Source: an uncultured Odoribacter sp. (GTDB lineage Bacteria > Bacteroidota > Bacteroidia > Bacteroidales > Marinifilaceae). Taken from it: 7,327 nucleotides of DNA. Where the stretch lies: NCBI GenBank assembly GCA_947176455.1, contig CAMWQQ010000075.1, positions 1 through 7,327 of the forward strand. The letters are read 5' to 3'. How positions within the stretch are numbered: the first letter of the stretch is position 1; each line of letters opens with the position of its first letter. The position numbers were made by a program, and so were the translations under genes. This document shows, in pieces, positions 5,379 through 7,327 of the stretch. The notes below the pieces were generated by a model. The model was not told where the DNA came from, ran no database searches, and worked only from the letters and a program-made list of their open reading frames with translations.

Positions 5379-6932
5379 TTATTTGATTCGTCCGCCTAAG
5401 GCGATTTCATCGTCCGGCATGGGGTACTGATACTGGGCGTCGGTCATCGTTCCGTTATAGCCGGGAATGGTTTCCAGCCCTTTCCGCTTGTAGTAAAAGA
5501 ATACCTGACCTTCGCCGACAAATTCTTTTCGGTATTCTTTGTAAATCTCCTGTTTGATCTGCTCGTCCGTCAGGCTTTCCGTCAATTGTTCTCTCTCGGC
5601 AATTCCGCGACGTTTGCGAACCGTGTTCAAATATTCCAATGCCTTTGTGCGGTCGTAGTTGATGCCGGCTTCCATTCGGCATTCGGCGGCGATGTAAAAC
5701 ATTTCCGTAATGCGTATCATGGGAATCGAGCGACTGTAATCTGCGGTTTGCTCGGTATGCTGGCGCAATTTGACCAATCCGAAGTTGTTCATGCTGCTGC
5801 CTTGCGGGAGCAGACAATAAATGTAACGCCAGTCTGTGTCTCCGATACCGGGTGTTTCATAAATCTCTTCCGCTTTGGCTTGCGTCAGATAGACGACCTG
5901 GTAGGTGTTCCCCGGACTGGAAGCGTCGAACCAGTTGCGGGTGCCCTGTGCATGGGTTTGATAATCGGCGAGTTTCTCAACCGCCATGGTAAACAGGTGC
6001 TCGTTCCGAAACAGCAGGTCGCTTTTCCACCATTCGTTGTTTTTGACAATCACCAGAACTTCATTTGTCCAATAGTAATTGGCGTTTTTAATCAGGTCTT
6101 CGGCAATGATTAATGCTTTCCCTTGGGCTTCTTCCGAACCTTCCCACATCAGGATGCGGGCATACAGGGCTTGGGCGGCATAATAGTTCATCCGGAATTT
6201 GCGGTCGATGATGCTGTTTTGGCTACTGTTGGTAGCCAGGAAAGACTGATCCGTGTAAGGCAGGTAATAGGCAACATCTTTGCGTTTGATGATGGGATCT
6301 ACACGCAGGTATTCGATGGCTTCTTCGATATCTTGTCGCAGGTACGCCAGAAATTGTTCGTAAGTGACTTGCGCAGGGGCATATTTGTTGAACTGCAGGG
6401 AATAAGGAATGGAAAACGTGTTGAGCAGTTCGGGACGTCCGCCCAGGTTTCCCTTTCCAAACATGCGTAGCAGGTCGAAATGCATCAGTGCCCTGATGCC
6501 GAGTAATTCTCCCCTGACCAAAGAGTCTATGACCGGCGTGAGGATTGCCCGGTTTTTCTCTTCGTAATTCAGGATGTTGTTGATGTTTGCGATGACTTCA
6601 TAACCATTTTTCCAGATGCTGTTCCGGTATGAGACGAAAGGGGAATTGTCATACAGCAAGTCCAGTACGTTCAGGTCCGAAGCACCGGACACTCTGGCGT
6701 AGTTCTGCGAAACGAATTCGTTTACGTGCCAGGTGAGTGTTTTGCCGTATAATTCCGGCTTTGACATTTTGACATACACTCCGATGACGGCATCTTTAAA
6801 TCCGGTTTCACTGCTGAAATGCACATCGCTTGGAATTTCCGTATTGGAAGTGACATCGAGCCAGTCGTTGCAACCGACCAATACGGGCAGTAGCAACATC
6901 AAAGCGCCTATGGTATTCTTGATTGACTTCAT
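5379..6932 (-). CDS. RagB/SusD family nutrient-uptake outer-membrane lipoprotein
   Basis: SusD-like proteins are surface lipoproteins that form a lid over the SusC channel and hand over the captured glycan or peptide. The 517-residue product has a lipoprotein signal peptide with lipobox LVGC (Cys21), then CNDWLDV, the usual mature start of the family. The N-terminal segment GFKDAVIGVYVKM (44-56) and the helical MNYYAAQALYARILMWEG stretch match the TPR-like scaffold. The C-terminal RKEFVGEGQVFFYYKRKG (468-485) is the family hallmark, and it ends with YPMPDDEIALGG. It starts 33 bp after the SusC stop, behind an A-rich spacer without Shine-Dalgarno motif, and is followed after 6 bp by the DUF4843 gene. 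The ligand cannot be told from sequence. I leave the symbol empty because this is a SusD-like paralogue, not the starch-system susD itself. Confidence 0.95.
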   Translation of the reverse strand: MKSIKNTIGALMLLLPVLVGCNDWLDVTSNTEIPSDVHFSSETGFKDAVIGVYVKMSKPELYGKTLTWHVNEFVSQNYARVSGASDLNVLDLLYDNSPFVSYRNSIWKNGYEVIANINNILNYEEKNRAILTPVIDSLVRGELLGIRALMHFDLLRMFGKGNLGGRPELLNTFSIPYSLQFNKYAPAQVTYEQFLAYLRQDIEEAIEYLRVDPIIKRKDVAYYLPYTDQSFLATNSSQNSIIDRKFRMNYYAAQALYARILMWEGSEEAQGKALIIAEDLIKNANYYWTNEVLVIVKNNEWWKSDLLFRNEHLFTMAVEKLADYQTHAQGTRNWFDASSPGNTYQVVYLTQAKAEEIYETPGIGDTDWRYIYCLLPQGSSMNNFGLVKLRQHTEQTADYSRSIPMIRITEMFYIAAECRMEAGINYDRTKALEYLNTVRKRRGIAEREQLTESLTDEQIKQEIYKEYRKEFVGEGQVFFYYKRKGLETIPGYNGTMTDAQYQYPMPDDEIALGGRIK

Positions 6933-6965
6933 ATGATTGTTTTTATTTGTGTTGTGGGCATTTGC

Positions 6966-7327
6966 TTAAAAAGTGGCAGACAATTGGAAGGTCAGCGTTC
7001 TTGAGAACGGATAAGTCGTGCCTCGCTCGATTTGAATCGAGGAGATTTTGGTCACCTCGTTCATCAAAGCGGTCAATCTCAACCGTTCAAAACCGATTTT
7101 TGCAACCCATTCCCGTTTAAAGTCATAGTAAACAGAAATCGAGGAGAGGTCAAACTCATTCTGGTCTTGAACAAAGCGACTGGTTGCCTGGGTCGGACTT
7201 TGTTCCCATCCTTCTGGGGCAAACCAGTAGAGGCCGTTTCGGGTATCATAGGGCGTACGGCTCTTGTAACGTTTGAAAAAGGCGTTGTGTCCGACATGGT
7301 TCCACCGTTCGGTCAATACCCGTCGGT
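6966..7327 (-). CDS. SusC/RagA family TonB-linked outer-membrane transporter (C-terminal part)
   Basis: Only the last 119 codons and the stop are in the window; the gene continues past 7327, and the reading frame is open to the edge with no start codon of its own. The visible part is the end of the beta-barrel. LTERW is the usual late-barrel motif, followed by amphipathic strands separated by loops such as SRTPYDTRNGLYWFAPEGW. The ERGTTYPFSRTLTFQLSATF end finishes with the terminal aromatic residue that serves as the beta-signal for barrel insertion. SusC-like proteins use TonB/ExbBD energy to import large ligands captured by SusD. Position directly before a SusD gene fixes the assignment. 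The N-terminal carboxypeptidase-regulatory-like and plug domains, and any sigma-factor-interacting domain, would lie outside the window. Confidence 0.92.
   Translation of the reverse strand, partial: RRVLTERWNHVGHNAFFKRYKSRTPYDTRNGLYWFAPEGWEQSPTQATSRFVQDQNEFDLSSISVYYDFKREWVAKIGFERLRLTALMNEVTKISSIQIERGTTYPFSRTLTFQLSATF

Noticed and set aside
5455..5817. 120-codon minus-strand frame inside the SusD-like gene
   Set aside because: It is an alternate frame of the conserved C-terminal part of SusD with Arg/His-rich, low-information composition.
5586..6113. 175-codon open frame on the plus strand
   Set aside because: It is entirely antisense to the well-supported SusD-like gene, has no family motifs, and mirrors the codon pattern of the opposite strand.
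1..7327. CRISPR arrays, tRNA or rRNA genes, insertion sequences, attachment sites
   Set aside because: I saw no regularly spaced repeats, no cloverleaf-like tRNA segments, no transposase-like frame and no target-site duplications.

Overview
This window looks like chromosome from a member of the Bacteroidota, most likely order Bacteroidales. The evidence is a SusC/SusD-type outer-membrane locus with DUF4843 and PKD-like lipoproteins, the contiguous gene order rplM-rpsI-rpsB-tsf, a promoter of the TTTG-N19-TAnnTTTG type, and A-rich sequence without clear Shine-Dalgarno motifs before most starts. The family or genus cannot be fixed from sequence alone; an Odoribacteraceae/Porphyromonadaceae-like source is a guess.

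Every gene is on the minus strand, so transcription runs from high to low coordinates. From 7327 down to 3048 lies the end of a nutrient-uptake locus: the C-terminus of a SusC-like TonB-dependent transporter (cut by the window edge), a SusD-like lipoprotein, a DUF4843 lipoprotein and a PKD-like family lipoprotein. The spacers are 33, 6 and 18 bp, so this is one operon. The four proteins should form an outer-membrane capture-and-import assembly. No degrading enzyme or regulator is visible, so the substrate is unknown.

From 3047 to 2674 there is a 374-bp gap with no protein gene I accept. It holds a long stem-loop just after the uptake operon, a well-matched Bacteroidales promoter, and a roughly 176-nt leader that can be folded by hand into a 5' hairpin plus a three-part nested stem with a possible pseudoknot.

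From 2673 down to 57 is a translation operon: rplM (L13, GTG start), rpsI (S9), rpsB (S2) and tsf (EF-Ts). It ends in a perfect 15-bp intrinsic terminator at the window's left edge. The two wide junctions, rpsI-rpsB and rpsB-tsf, each contain a hairpin, while rplM and rpsI are only 6 bp apart. The best candidate for something under-described is the structured rplM leader, followed by these junction hairpins. The protein-coding genes are ordinary members of known families.
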